Part shown: positions 35,001 to 46,712 of the stretch, in pieces
Position numbering within the stretch: the stretch's first letter is position 1
How the letters are laid out: every line of letters begins with the position of its first letter
Source of the DNA: Udeniomyces pyricola
Lineage: Eukaryota; Basidiomycota; Tremellomycetes; Cystofilobasidiales; Mrakiaceae
Length of the DNA: 64,000 bases
Assembly: GCA_039545295.1 (NCBI GenBank)
Contig: BCIK01000017.1
Span: 372,001 to 436,000, forward strand
Direction of reading: 5' to 3'
The notes under the pieces: generated by a model
Told to the model about the DNA's origin: nothing
The model's input: only the letters and a program-made list of their open reading frames with translations
Databases searched by the model: none
Translations under genes and position numbers: made by a program

Positions 35001-38000
35001 TTGATACTTGTCTACCACCTAGACTGCAGCTAACGTTCTTGTTCTGCCTTCTTCCGCGTCCCTCTTCGCTTAAAGCCTCATCACCCTTCTTGAAACCTCC
35101 GACTTCGAGCAGAACACCATCACCACCGCCTGGCTCGATGGCCTTATCTCCAAGAAGCTCACATCGGAGCGACCCGATACCAACCTCGCCGTCCTCTGCG
35201 GAGCCGTCGTGAAGGCGCACGTCGCTTCGGAAGCGTGCTGGGCCGAATACCGCCGCATTCTCGACAAGGGTCAGGTTCCTTCCAAGGACTCGCTCAAGAC
35301 GGTCTTCACCTTTGACTTCATTTACGAGGGCGTTCGATACAACTTCACCGCCGCTCGGGCCTCGCTCAACACCTACCGACTTTACGTCAACGGAGGCAAG
35401 ACTGTCGTCGGTATCCGACCCCTTGCTGATGGTGGTATGCTCGTTCTCCTCGACGGAAGGTCCCACACCCTCTACTGGCGAGAGGACGTTGGCACGCTCC
35501 GAATTCAGGTCGACGCCAAGACTTGCCTGATTGAGCAAGAGAACGATCCGTATGTCACACCTTTCTATGACTTCCTTGTTAGCTGGCAATCGTTGACTGA
35601 TATTATCCATTTACTCGCATTTCTCACCCACCTCATGTATTTCATACTATCAGTACCCAGCTCAGGTCTCCCTCGCCCGGAAAGATCGTCAAGTTCCTCG
35701 TTGACAACGGCGATCACCTTGACGCTGGCGAGGTCTACGCCGAGATCGAAGTCATGAAGATGATCATGCCGCTTATTGCCGCCGAGGCCGGTCACGTTCA
35801 GGTTCGTCCATGGACCGTACTTTCGGCAGATGAGGAGTTCTTCCAACGAGAGGTTCTGATACTTTGTTCTCCTTTCTGTTGTCGATCTTTCTTGTTCCCC
35901 TTTCCCCCTTCCATCATGATCAGTTCGTCAAGCAGCCAGGAGTCACTGTCGACCCCGGAGCCATCATCGGTATCCTCTCCCTCGACGACCCCTCGCGAGT
36001 CAAGAAGGCTCGACCCTTCGAGGGCATGATCCCCGATATGGGTCTTCCCAACGTCGTTGGCAACAAGCCTCACCAGCAGCTCCAGGTCCAGCTTGAGGCC
36101 ATCTACGCTATCCTCGACGGATATGAGGGCGACAACACCAACGCCATCCTTCGATCGCTCAACCAGAGTCTTCAAAACCCCGAGCTCGCTTTCGGCGAGG
36201 CTCTTTCGGTCCTCTCGACTTTGTCTGGACGAATGCCGGCCGACCTTGAGGACGACATCCGAGAGTCCATCACTTCGGCTCAGAGCAAGAACCTCGAGTT
36301 CCCGGCCCAGAAGATCCTCAAGCAGATCGATCGATTCGTCGAGGCTACCCGACCCCAAGAGCGTGCGGCAGTTCGACTTCAGGTCGAGAGCATCCAGGCT
36401 CTTGCCTTCAAGAACGTCGGTGGCGTCAAGGGCTACGCTTCTTTGTGAGCCAACTTCCTATGACACCCTTTTGTCTTCTGCGACGGAGTCGCTCGATCGC
36501 TGACATATATGTTGGCCTCTTGTGTCCTGGTTGTCGTTCCCTTTAGCATCTACGCCCAGATCCTCTCGCAATACCTTTCGGTCGAGACTGTCTTTGCCTC
36601 GGGTTCGGAGGAGGCTATCGTCCTCACGCTTCGTGATTCGAACCGAGAGAGCTTGAACGATGTCCTCGGCCTCGTTCTTTCCCACTCCCGAGTCGCCTCG
36701 CGCAGCAAGCTGATGCTCAGCGTCCTTGACACTGTCAAGTCGGCCAACGTCAACACCTCGGAGGGTTCGGCGCTTCAGAAGGTCCTTAAGGCTCTCGCTG
36801 ACATGCCTTCCAAGTAAGTTATCCCTACACTCCTCCTTCATCTTCATTCTTTGCATGCGGTGTGAAGTTGCATCGACTTGGACTTGCGCTCATTTGTGTT
36901 TCTGTACTCTTGCCTTGGTTTTGTCAAAGGATCAACGCTGCTAGCAAGGTTTCGCTCAAGGCTCGAGAGATCCTCATCTCGTCGTCGCTTCCCTCGTACG
37001 AGGAGAGGAGGCTTCAGATGGAGAAAATCCTCACTTCGTCCGTCACCACCTCGTACTACGGCGAGAGCGGAGGAGGCCACAGGTCAGTCTTAGACTCTTC
37101 TTCATTCTGATCGGTTTTTTTTTTCTTCTTCTTCGTTTCTTCTTGTGTTTTTTTTTTGGTCATTATGCTGAACATGTTAGCACTGTTTGTCTACTTTCAC
37201 AGGAACCCCTCGATTGACATCCTGACTGAGCTGTCCAACTCGCGATTCACCGTCTACGATGTCCTCTCTCACTTCTTCAAGCACGAGGACCAGTGGATCA
37301 TGCTCGCCTCGTTGACCGTCTACGTTCTTCGAGCTTACCGAGAGTACTCGATCCTCGACATCCGTACGTAGATTCTGTGACTCACGAAGTCTTGTGTTTC
37401 GGTCTTCTTGTCCTTGGACTACCACTGATCAAGACGCATTGCCCTTTTTGTGATGTAGAACACGAGGAGGGAGACAAGGGAGCTGCTGGTGTTGTCACTT
37501 GGCGATTCAAGCTCAACCACGCTACCCCCGAGACCTCGACTCCTCGCATCGACTCCAGCCGAGACGTCTACCGAGTCGGCTCCATGTCTGATCTCACCTA
37601 CAAGATCAAGCAGTCCCAGACCGAGCCCCTCCGAACGGGTGTCATGACCTCCTTCAACAACCTCGCCGAAGTTCAGTCGGGCTTCCGAGGCGTCCTCTCC
37701 AACTACTCCAGCTTCAACGGTGAGGAGTTCGCCCAGCGACATGGCAAGGACGTCGGACTCCCCAATATCCTTAACGTTGCCATCCGAGCGTTTGACTCGG
37801 CCGATGACATGACCGACGCCGAGTGGCAGCAGAAGATGGCGGACCTCGTTAGCTCGGCCTCGGCCGATCTCCTCAAGCGAGGTGTCCGACGAGTCACTTT
37901 CCTCGTCTGCCGAAAGGGCGTCTACCCGTCGTACTTCACCTTCCGACAGGAGGCCTCGGCCGGTGGTGCTTGGAAGGAGGAGGAGAAGATTAGGAACATT

Positions 38001-41000
38001 GAGCCCGCTCTCGCCTCTCAGCTCGAGCTCAACCGACTCTCCAACTTCAACGTGACTCCCATCTTCGTCGAGAACCGACAGATCCGTAAGTGTCGCTTAC
38101 TACTTCCGTAATAGTAGTGAGCTTTTTTTGGTTGTCTGGAAATCTTCCCTGTGCTCACGCCACCTATTGGTCTCGTTTCTTTCTTTTTTCAGACATCTAC
38201 AAGGCCGAGGGCAAGGAGAACTCGTCCGACGTTCGATTCTTCATTCGAGCTCTTGTCCGACCTGGTCGACTCCAAGGTAAAGTGTCATTCTTCGCCTTTC
38301 CATTGACGTGATGACTCTGGATGGCTGTTAACTTCTTCACATCTCTTTCTCTTTTTTTTTCGTTGTTCCTTTCCTTATAGGCTCGATGCGAACCGCCGAG
38401 TACCTCATCTCTGAGTGCGATCGACTCGTGACGGACATCATGGACTCGTTGGAAGTCGTCTCAGCCGAGACCAGGAACGGTAAGTGACCTTGCGCTGTTT
38501 GTTCTCCAGTCTGTCGTTGTCGGCCGTTACTGACCGAATCCACTTCTATCCATCTCGTACCTCCCTCTTTTCCATTCTTTCCCTCAGCCGACGGAAACCA
38601 CGTTGCGATCAACTTCATCTACAACGTCTTGGTCGATTTCGATGATGTGCAGGAGGCTCTCGCTGGATTCATCGAGCGACACGGCAAGAGTAAGACTCGA
38701 CATTTTCTGCATCTTAAGCTTGAGCCAGCTTGACTGATTGATCCTTTTTTTTGCCGTCAACTCTTCTGCTTATCCAGGGCTCTGGAGGCTCCGAGTGACC
38801 GCCGCTGAGATCCGAATGACGCTCGAGGACGACGAAGGAAACATCACTCCCATCCGATGCTGCATCGAGAACGTTTCTGGTTTCGTCGTCAAGTACCACG
38901 CTTACCAGGAGATCGAGACCGACAGCGGGGCGACCATCCTTCGATCCATTGGCGAGCCCGGACCTGCTAACCTCCAACCCGTCAACGCCCCTTACATGAC
39001 CAAGAACTCGCTCCAGCCTCGACGATACCAGGCTCACCTCGTCGGAACGACTTACGTCTGTGAGTTGTGCTGTCGAATCCAAGCAGTCTGGCTTTTCTTG
39101 TTACGATACTGACGATTTCCTGTCTCTCCTTTGTTTAATTTTCAGACGATTACCCTGATCTGTTCATTCAGTCTCTCCGACGAGTTTGGGCCGAAGCGGC
39201 CGCCAAGGTCCCCAATGTTCGCATTCCCACGGACCCTCTTACTTACACCGAGCTCGTCCTCGACGAGAACAACGACCTTCAAGAGGTTTCTCGACCCCCC
39301 GGTTCGAACAGCTGTGGAATGGTTGCTTGGATCTTCACCATGAGTGAGTCTTTTTTTCTTTCTGAAAGGCTTTCATCTGCTTTGTTTTCGCTTGCCTAGC
39401 TTTCGGGCCTTACTGACTGTTGTTCTCGTCACTCCTTGTTTCTCTCCAATCTTCTTTCTTGTAGTCACTCCTGAGTACCCTAAGGGTAGGAAGGCTGTTG
39501 TCATCGCCAACGACATCACTTTCAAGATTGGATCGTTCGGACCCCCCGAGGACGATTACTTCTTCAAGGCCACCGAGATGGCCAAGAAGCTTGGACTTCC
39601 CCGTTCGTATCGCATCTACTTCATTGGTTTTTTTTGTTTTACGATTGCAGCTCAATCTGCCGTTTTCTTCATCACCATACACTTTGACTCACGTCGCTTT
39701 TGGCTTACCTTCCTTTCGTTGCTCTTTTGCCAGGAATCTACTTGTCGGCCAACTCGGGCGCTCGACTCGGTATTGCCGAGGAGCTTCTCAACCTCTTCCA
39801 AGCCGCTTTCGTTGATGTCAACGATCCTCAGAAGGGAGTCAAGTACCTCTACCTGTGAGTTTCCCATCTTCCAGCAGAAACTCCCATCTCATGTGGTGGG
39901 TCAACGTTTTGGTCTGGGTCGTCATGCTGATCATCTTTTACGTTCTTTTCCTTCCAGCACTCCCGAGACCCTCGCTACGCTCTCGAAGAAGGGCTCGAGC
40001 GTCATCACTGAGGAGATTGAGGACGAGGGAGAGAGGCGACACAGGATTACTGACATCATTGGTCTCCAAGATGGTCTCGTAAGTTGACGTGGTTCTCAAT
40101 CTTGTGGCCTTACCATTCACCCCGTCTCGTCCCTCTGATTCTGTACTGATATCTCGGATGTCTTCATTGTTTCTCGCTGCTCCCTTTCGCCCCCCCTCCC
40201 TCCATCAGGGTGTCGAATCCTTGCGAGGTTCGGGTTTGATCGCTGGTGCCACGTCCCGTGCTTACGACGAAGGACTCTTCACCATCACCCTCGTCACGGC
40301 TCGATCCGTCGGTATCGGAGCCTACCTCGTTCGATTGGGTCAACGATCCATTCAAGTCGAAGGCAACCCCCTCATCTTGACCGGTGCCCAGGCGCTCAAC
40401 AAGGTCCTCGGTCGAGAAGTTTACACCAGCAACTTGCAGCTCGGAGGTACTCAAGTCATGGCCAAGAACGGAACGTCCCATCTCATCGCTGAGTCCGATC
40501 TCGATGGAGCGTTCAAGGTCCTTCAGTGGTTGTCGTACGTCCCCGAGCGCAAGGGCAAGCCCCTCCCGATCTCGCCTTCGCAGGATACCTGGGACCGAGA
40601 CGTCACCTACACTCCTCCCAAGGGACCTTACGACCCGAGATGGCTCATCGAAGGAAAGGAGGACGAGGGTTTGACCGGTCTCTTCGACAAGGGTTCCTTC
40701 TTCGAGACGTTGGGCGAATGGGCCAAGACGATTGTTACGGGTCGAGCTCGACTTGGAGGAATCCCCGTCGGTGTCATTGCCGTTGAGAGTGAGTGCAATT
40801 CGTGCCTTGAGTCGTCTTTGCAAAGTGGGCATATACTCATTCCACTCTTTGTCTCCTTCTTGACACTCTTTCTTCCATTTTCTCCCTCCCTCCTTCCTCT
40901 ACCTTGTGATCATCAGCTCGAACTACCGAGCGAGTCGTCCCAGCCGATCCTGCCAACCCATCTGCGTTTGAACAGAGGATCCTCGAAGCCGGTCAAGTTT

Positions 41001-42507
41001 GGACTCCCAACTCCGCTCACAAGACTGCGCAGGCTATCTTTGACATGAACAGGGAAGGACTCCCCCTCTTCCTTTTGGCCAACATCCGAGGATTCTCGGG
41101 TGGTCAGCAAGACATGGTCAGTCGAATCTCCTGGTCTATAATTGGTTTCTCTGCTCTACATATCTCACTCTCTAAACTGGTTTACCTTGTTCACTATTCT
41201 TTCCACAGTACGACGAGATTCTCAAGCAAGGAGCCAAGATCGTCGACGGTCTCTCTCAGTACAAGCAGCCAGTCTTCATCTACCTTCCGCCCAACGCCGA
41301 GTTGCGAGGAGGTGCTTGGGTCGTCCTCGACCCGACCATCAACGCCCAGAGGAAGATTGAGATGTTCGCCGACTCCAACGCTCGAGGAGGTATCCTTGGT
41401 GAGTACACACACACTCTCTCTTTTTTTTTTTTTTGGCGACATTTGAAACAAGAATCCTTTTGTTTTACTTGCTGACCCTTGTTCCGCCCTCTCCCCTTGC
41501 ACTTGCCTTCAGAACCCGAGGGTATTGTCGAGATCAAGTTCAGGCTGCCCAAGATTCGAGCTACTATGGCTCGACTCGATGCTACCTACGCCCAGCTTCA
41601 AAAGGACGCGACCGACTCTTCCAAGTCGGCCGAGGAACGAACCCAAGCTGAGAAGGATCTCCAGGCGAGGGAGAAGCTCCTCCTGCCTACCTACACTTCC
41701 ATCGCCATCAACTACGCCGATCTCCACGAGTGAGTTTCTTTCTGTCTTTGTTCTTTCTTGCTCTCGTTTGGTTGGCCATGCCCCCACCCCCCCCCTCCCC
41801 TTCTGACATCTTCTGTTTTACCTGTTTTGTTTTATCACAGTCGAGTCGGTCGAATGGAGGCCAAGAACTGTGCCAAGCGAGCCGAATGGATCGATTCGAG
41901 GAGGTCGTTCTACAACAAGCTGAGACGACGACTGAACGAAGAGGTGGGTCTTTTCTTCTCTCCATCGCCTCCCTCTCCCTCTTTGTTAGTGCCGTCAAAT
42001 CGAACCGAGTATGCTTACTCTTCTCTTCTCTACTCCTTCGCGCGTCCCCTTTTCTTTTCAAACCTATTCAGTACGTCTTGGCTAAGCTCGAGGTTGCCAA
42101 CCCTGACCTCTCGCTGGATGAGAGGGAACAGCATCTCCACCTGCTCGTCGACCCGACCGGTTCGGACGCCCAGGTCGCTTCTTGGATCGAGGCCAATGCC
42201 GAGGCCATCAACGCCAGCGTCAGGAACGTCAGGAACCAACACGTCGCCGACAAGATTGTGTCGTTCTCGGAGAAGGACCGAGAAGGTGCCCTCAACGGAT
42301 TGATGGCGGTCCTCTCTTCGCTCTCCACGGATGACAAGGTTAGTTGAGGCGCTTATTTTTTTGTCTTCGCTCTTGGCTCTTTTCTGGACTGGTCATGTTC
42401 CTTTCTCAACCGAAAGCTCACGATTCCATCTCATCTCTCCTTTTACTTCTCCCTTGACCCCACCTCTCCTCCTCTAGGCTTCGTTGATCTCCCGACTGCA
42501 GAACTGA
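32072..42507 (+). CDS. ACC1: Acetyl-CoA carboxylase (multidomain), 2213 residues, 30 exons
   Basis: This cytosolic enzyme makes malonyl-CoA, the committed step of fatty-acid synthesis. The 30 exons begin at 32072-32108, 32787-32994, 33120-33260, 33385-33782, 33906-34151, 34273-34473, 34562-34764, 34848-34972, 35076-35549, 35654-35801 and 35924-36444. They end with 41513-41729, 41841-41943, 42072-42338 and 42478-42507. All junctions keep frame and give 2213 residues, the size of fungal Acc1. Biotin carboxylase: [23 protein letters not shown]-grasp loop [10 protein letters not shown] (about 230-239), [18 protein letters not shown]. Biotin carrier: EVMKMIMPL with the biotinyl Lys near 713. A long central domain follows. 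Carboxyltransferase: [58 protein letters not shown] and [11 protein letters not shown]. Intron 1 (678 nt) is by far the longest. Codon 23 contains an N (32817), read as Ser in relatives. Confidence 0.98.
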
Positions 42508-43624
42508 TTTGCGACTCCGATAGACCTTTTCTGTCTTCCTCTCTTCTTCTCTTCTTTTTCTTCTTCTTCTTCTTAGATCTCTGTTTTCGATCTCTTTTGT
42601 TGCTTCTTTTTTTTCTCTCTCTTTCCTTACTCTCCCTCTGTTCCTCGTTCCTCCTACCGCTCTTGCTTCTCTCTCTCTCTCTCTCTCTCTCGTTCTTTTT
42701 TTTTTACTTTGTTTTGGGGATCATGTTTCTTTGTTTTATCCACTTCTCTCTCTTTCTCTGTCTCTCTCTCCTCTGCTCGTATATACATACAAACTTCCCT
42801 TGTCTTTTTTTCTTCCGTTCTCTTCTCTCTGTCTCTCTCTCTGTCTCTCATCTCCGATCCCTCACACCCTCTCGATCTGTCCTTTTCCTTTTTCCTGGAA
42901 TCCTTTTCGAAGAATCGTCATGACTGGTTTTCTTCCCTTCTTCCTCTTGGAACCGAATCGAGACTTGCTTTGGTGAAAAAAAAAAAAGAAGAAAAAAAAA
43001 CATAAAAAATCACAGGAAACGCCTATCGGAAGATTAATGAGGACGGCATGATTATATATATATATATTATTTTCTTCTGTTCCTTGTCGCCCCGTCCGTC
43101 CGCCCGCCCGATCGAGAGCTCCGGTCCAAGTCTCCTGCAGGCTTTATCACAGACTATGTTTCGTTCAGAAGGGGGGGGGGGGAGGTAAATATGTATACGC
43201 CGTACCAATGTCACAGTGTACGCGCCCTCGTTGATCATACCCCTCTATAATCAATCTCCAACTTGCATCGAATGGTATATATATATATATCACCCAGTGT
43301 CTCTCTCCTTCCCCTCTCTTTCAACATCAACACGTATGACTCCCCTCTTAGAGAGATAAATCTTCTCTTCACTTCGGCGACATCAAGTGTCATTTGACCA
43401 TGCACAGGACCTTGAGAAAATCCCTCCTCCCCCCCCCCCTCCTCCCCCACCAATTCCTTTACGCCCTTCATCCCAATCTCCTGTTCCTTTCTACGTTCTT
43501 CCCCTTCTTTCAACCCCAAAGACCCATCATATCTCTCTACCTTCTCCCTTTTCTTTTCCTTTCTTTTCTTTTTTGGGGGAGGTCTGTCTGTCTGTCTGTT
43601 TTGGTTTTTTTTTTTTTGGTATTT
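42508..43624. other. Convergent 3' regions of ACC1 and TMA22
   Basis: After the ACC1 stop about 400 bases are almost pure pyrimidine (CTT and CT repeats), then an A-rich block near 42975-43010. TA repeats occur at 43051-43069 and 43274-43291, and a 12-G run at 43171-43182. No exon is supported. Confidence 0.6.
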
Positions 43625-43896
43625 TTACGCCCGTCCGGGGACTTGTTGGGGAGCAATTTCGGGAGCTTTGACGACTTTCTTCTTTTCTTCCGTTTTGAGC
43701 ACGGCCGAATCGGGGAGACCGCCGTCGCCAAAGATGGCGGCTTCCTTTTTGGAAGGCGACGTGAGGATGTCGGCCTAAAGAAAGCGTGTGTGTGTGTGTG
43801 TGTGTGAGAGAGAGAAAAAAGAGGAGGAAGGAAGAAGGGACAGAAAGTTGGAGGTTTCAGATCAAACCTCCCCTAGCATGCTCTACTCCGAAAGCG

Positions 43897-43933
<37 letters not shown>

Positions 43934-45259
43934 AATACGAACGATTTCATCCGACACGTCGCCTTGGACGGTGATATCGTCGAGTCCCTGCGGGTTCTTG
44001 GTCACCGACGATCCCGTTGCGAACTTTTGAGCGAAGCACTTGGCGGCTTTCTTCAGGTCGACGCCTAGAAGAGGACAGAAAATTACAAAGCGTTTTAGAA
44101 GAGGGGAGTGGGAGGGTGGATGGGTTAGATCGATCCTCGGGTCACAAACTAAAGGGGGGGGGGGTAGTCGTTCGTCTATCCCGTGCATCCAAACGATCAT
44201 CCTAAATCAAACCCTCTGATCTCATTTGAGAGTATCCCAGTCTCACAAATGGGACGTTTCAACGATACTTGAGTGCGAAGCGAAAATAACAATAATAATA
44301 AAAGAAGGCGGCTCACCAAAGTACTCGAGTCCCTGAACGGTAGTGACGTACTTGCGCTTGTTTCGCTCTATGCGCTTGATCGTCACCTAGGAACGCCACG
44401 AAATGGTACGCCAAGGCAAAGAGGAGGGGGGGGGGAGGGAAGACAAAGAATAGGAGAGAGCAGAAAGAAGTCAGTCAGGATGGCGAGGGATGAGGTTGAG
44501 GACGGGTAAGCGAAGATGGGTAGAGCTTACTTTGGAAGACTGGATGGAAGCGTACGTGTCAAAGAGAAGAGATCATCCATCCATCAAATTACCAGTCAGT
44601 CAGTCTCCCTATATATCATCTCTTCTACCGACCAACCCCCTTACCTCCCCTTGCCTCAGATTCAAAAGAAACTTCGATCAAAGCCACATGGGGGGGGGGG
44701 GGACGAACCTGCTTCTTCTTCTCATCGCTCTCCTCCTTCTTCTTGGCCTTCTTTTCCATCTTTTCGACGTCATGCTCGAGCTTCTCCTGCTTGTCGACCG
44801 AGAGCGTTCCCATCTTGCTCTTCAACGCGTCTGGATTTTAGCCAAAACCAATATCAACCCCACCCATATGCATATAACACATATACGTCGTTCACCCACA
44901 TGATACCCAGGCCAAAAACCAAACCAAACCAAACGCGCATAAACCCATCAGTCTCTCTCGCATCTCCTCGCACGCGTACTCGAAGCACAGAACCTCTCTC
45001 GTCCCTCGTTCCCCTGCTCCTCTAGGCCAACGACGACAAAAGGAACGGAGCAGAGAGAGAAATATTTGGAGGGAAGAGGAGGAGGAGGAAGAGGATGGGG
45101 AGGGGGGGGGGAGGAGGGAAAGGAAGGAGAATTAAACGAACCATCCGAGTAGTACTTGTCAAACAATGTCGGGTGCTTGTCCTCAAGCCAGCCTTTGCAT
45201 TTGCTTAGCGACGCGCCAAACTCGCAGTATTCAACCGGGTACGTGCATACTGTGTTTGT

Positions 45260-45296
<37 letters not shown>

Positions 45297-45523
45297 GTTG
45301 AAAAGAGGGGAGAGGAGGGGGGCAACAAAGGGGTTCGATGGCAAGATAGGGTTGAGGGCGTTAGAATGGATGAAGAAAGGAGGGAGGAGTGGAGTGGAGG
45401 TGGAGTGAATGAGCGAATGAAGAGGGGGTTCGCACCGGCACAGTAGAGGACGTCCTTGGGAGCGACTCGGGGAGTGGAAGGACCGGCTTCGGGAGTATGA
45501 GCAGGGGGAGCTTGAGGGGCCAT
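43625..45523 (-). CDS. TMA22: TMA22/DENR translation factor with SUI1 domain, 222 residues
   Basis: DENR (Tma22) pairs with MCT-1/Tma20 to recycle 40S subunits and promote reinitiation. Exons are 45523-45436, 45249-45142, 44830-44709, 44539-44531 (only 9 nt, encoding SSK), 44386-44317, 44064-43943 and 43774-43625. The N-terminal zinc-binding part shows DVLYCAVCTYPVEYCEF, then SLSKCKGWLEDKHP. A Lys/Glu-rich helix follows (KLEHDVEKMEKKAKKKEESD). The SUI1 domain reads SSKVTIKRIERNKRKYVTTV QGLEYFGVDLKKAAKCFAQK, then FATGSSVTKNPQGLDDITVQ. Without the 9-nt exon the protein would lose the start of the first SUI1 strand. The tail of about 49 residues ends VPGRA. A 34-base A tract (T tract on the coding strand) lies in intron 6. 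Confidence 0.94.
43897..43930 (+). repeat. Poly-A tract in TMA22 intron 6
   Basis: Thirty-four consecutive A on the plus strand read as poly-T on the coding strand, in the 5' part of the 168-nt intron. A (TG)n run lies near the 3' end of the same intron (43786-43807). Confidence 0.95.
45257..45293 (+). repeat. (GT)n microsatellite in TMA22 intron 1
   Basis: A run of GT dinucleotides lies just upstream of the intron acceptor on the coding strand, where it reads (AC)n. Confidence 0.9.
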
Positions 45524-46712
45524 GGTTGGTTAGTGAGTGGGTGATGGAGATGACGATGATGGGGGGACGGAGGTGGTAGCTGGTGATACTGTAGTGAGTG
45601 AGTGTACTAGGCAGTGTAATCTAAGTCAGAGGAGTCTAGGACACGTTTGACGGTTCCAACTTTGTCTCTTTTCGATTGATCCATCAATGATATCCATCTC
45701 TGACGCAAGTCTTTTGTCACACAGCCTTTTTATCGCCCGCCATCCCACGTGATTCATCTATTTTTCCATCATCATCACCCATCTTTTATCACACCGCTTC
45801 TCGCGTAAATGTTAACGTATAACTATAGCTACGTAGTCCTACTAGTAGTTACCATCCACGACGGAAGCGCCTATCATAGCCGACGACGGATGTCCAGCTT
45901 GCCCTCTCTTTCTCTCTTCTCTCCCTCAGCTCGGCCTCGCCGAATTCCATACCACGTACGCGTACTCATCGTCCTTAATGAACTGCGATCCGAAAGCTCA
46001 TCCATCCCCATATTCCTGCTTTTCTTTAAGAGTTTGGTTAAAGCGACATGGCGCCCGAAAGGTCTGAGCCGAGTCTGCACCCTCCCCCAAAAAAGAAGAA
46101 GAAAAAATCGGCGAAAGAAGAAGAAAAGAAGATGAGAAAGAAACAGAGAAGACATATGAAAAGGGGAGATCGAAGAAAAACATCGGAGGTGCCCCAAACA
46201 AGAACACATCCAAGAAAAGAAAAAGAAAAGAAAAAAAAGAAAAGAAGGCAAAAACCAAAAACCAAAAGAAGGAGGAAAGGGAGGGGGGGGAAGGAGGGAA
46301 GGGGGAGGAGATTTTAAAGGGTTCGTCAGTGAGATGATACATGCAGATCGAGACGGCAAGAAAAGATGTAGGTTGTGTGGACGCGAGGTTTTTTTTTTCG
46401 TGTTTGTGTTTGTGTGTGTGTGTAAAAGGCAGATGAAGGGGGATTGGTTCAAGTTCGCGTTTGTCGTCTGGTACGTATGACCAGAAGGATGTTGGTTTGG
46501 GTGGGTGAAACGAGAGAGAAAGAGAGGAAGGGAGACAGACCGAACGATCAATGACGCTCCCCCCCCCCCCCCCCCCTTTCCTCCCCCTTCCTTCCTGGAC
46601 CCCTTCCCTCCAACCCTCCTTCTATACCAGCAAACCCAAGAACCAACCAACCCTCAACCCAACCGGAGTAGGTTGTAAGGAAAAAAAAGAGGAGCAAAGA
46701 AAAGGCTCCATG
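45524..46712. other. TMA22 promoter and AHA1 3' region
   Basis: TMA22 upstream sequence runs to about 45800. From 46060 to 46320 the plus strand is almost pure purine (AAGAAG/GAAAAG), which reads as a pyrimidine-rich 3' flank of AHA1. Long open frames here are low-complexity and were not accepted. Confidence 0.5.
45728..45741 (-). promoter_or_regulatory. GGCGGGCGATAAAA motif, copy 2
   Basis: A 14-bp word identical to that at 24359-24372 lies about 205 bp upstream of the TMA22 start, in the same orientation relative to the gene. Confidence 0.4.

Noticed and set aside
45874..46650. A 258-residue minus-strand frame rich in Phe, Ser and Pro
   Set aside because: It lies in a purine/pyrimidine-skewed flank downstream of AHA1 and has no recognisable domain or splice support.
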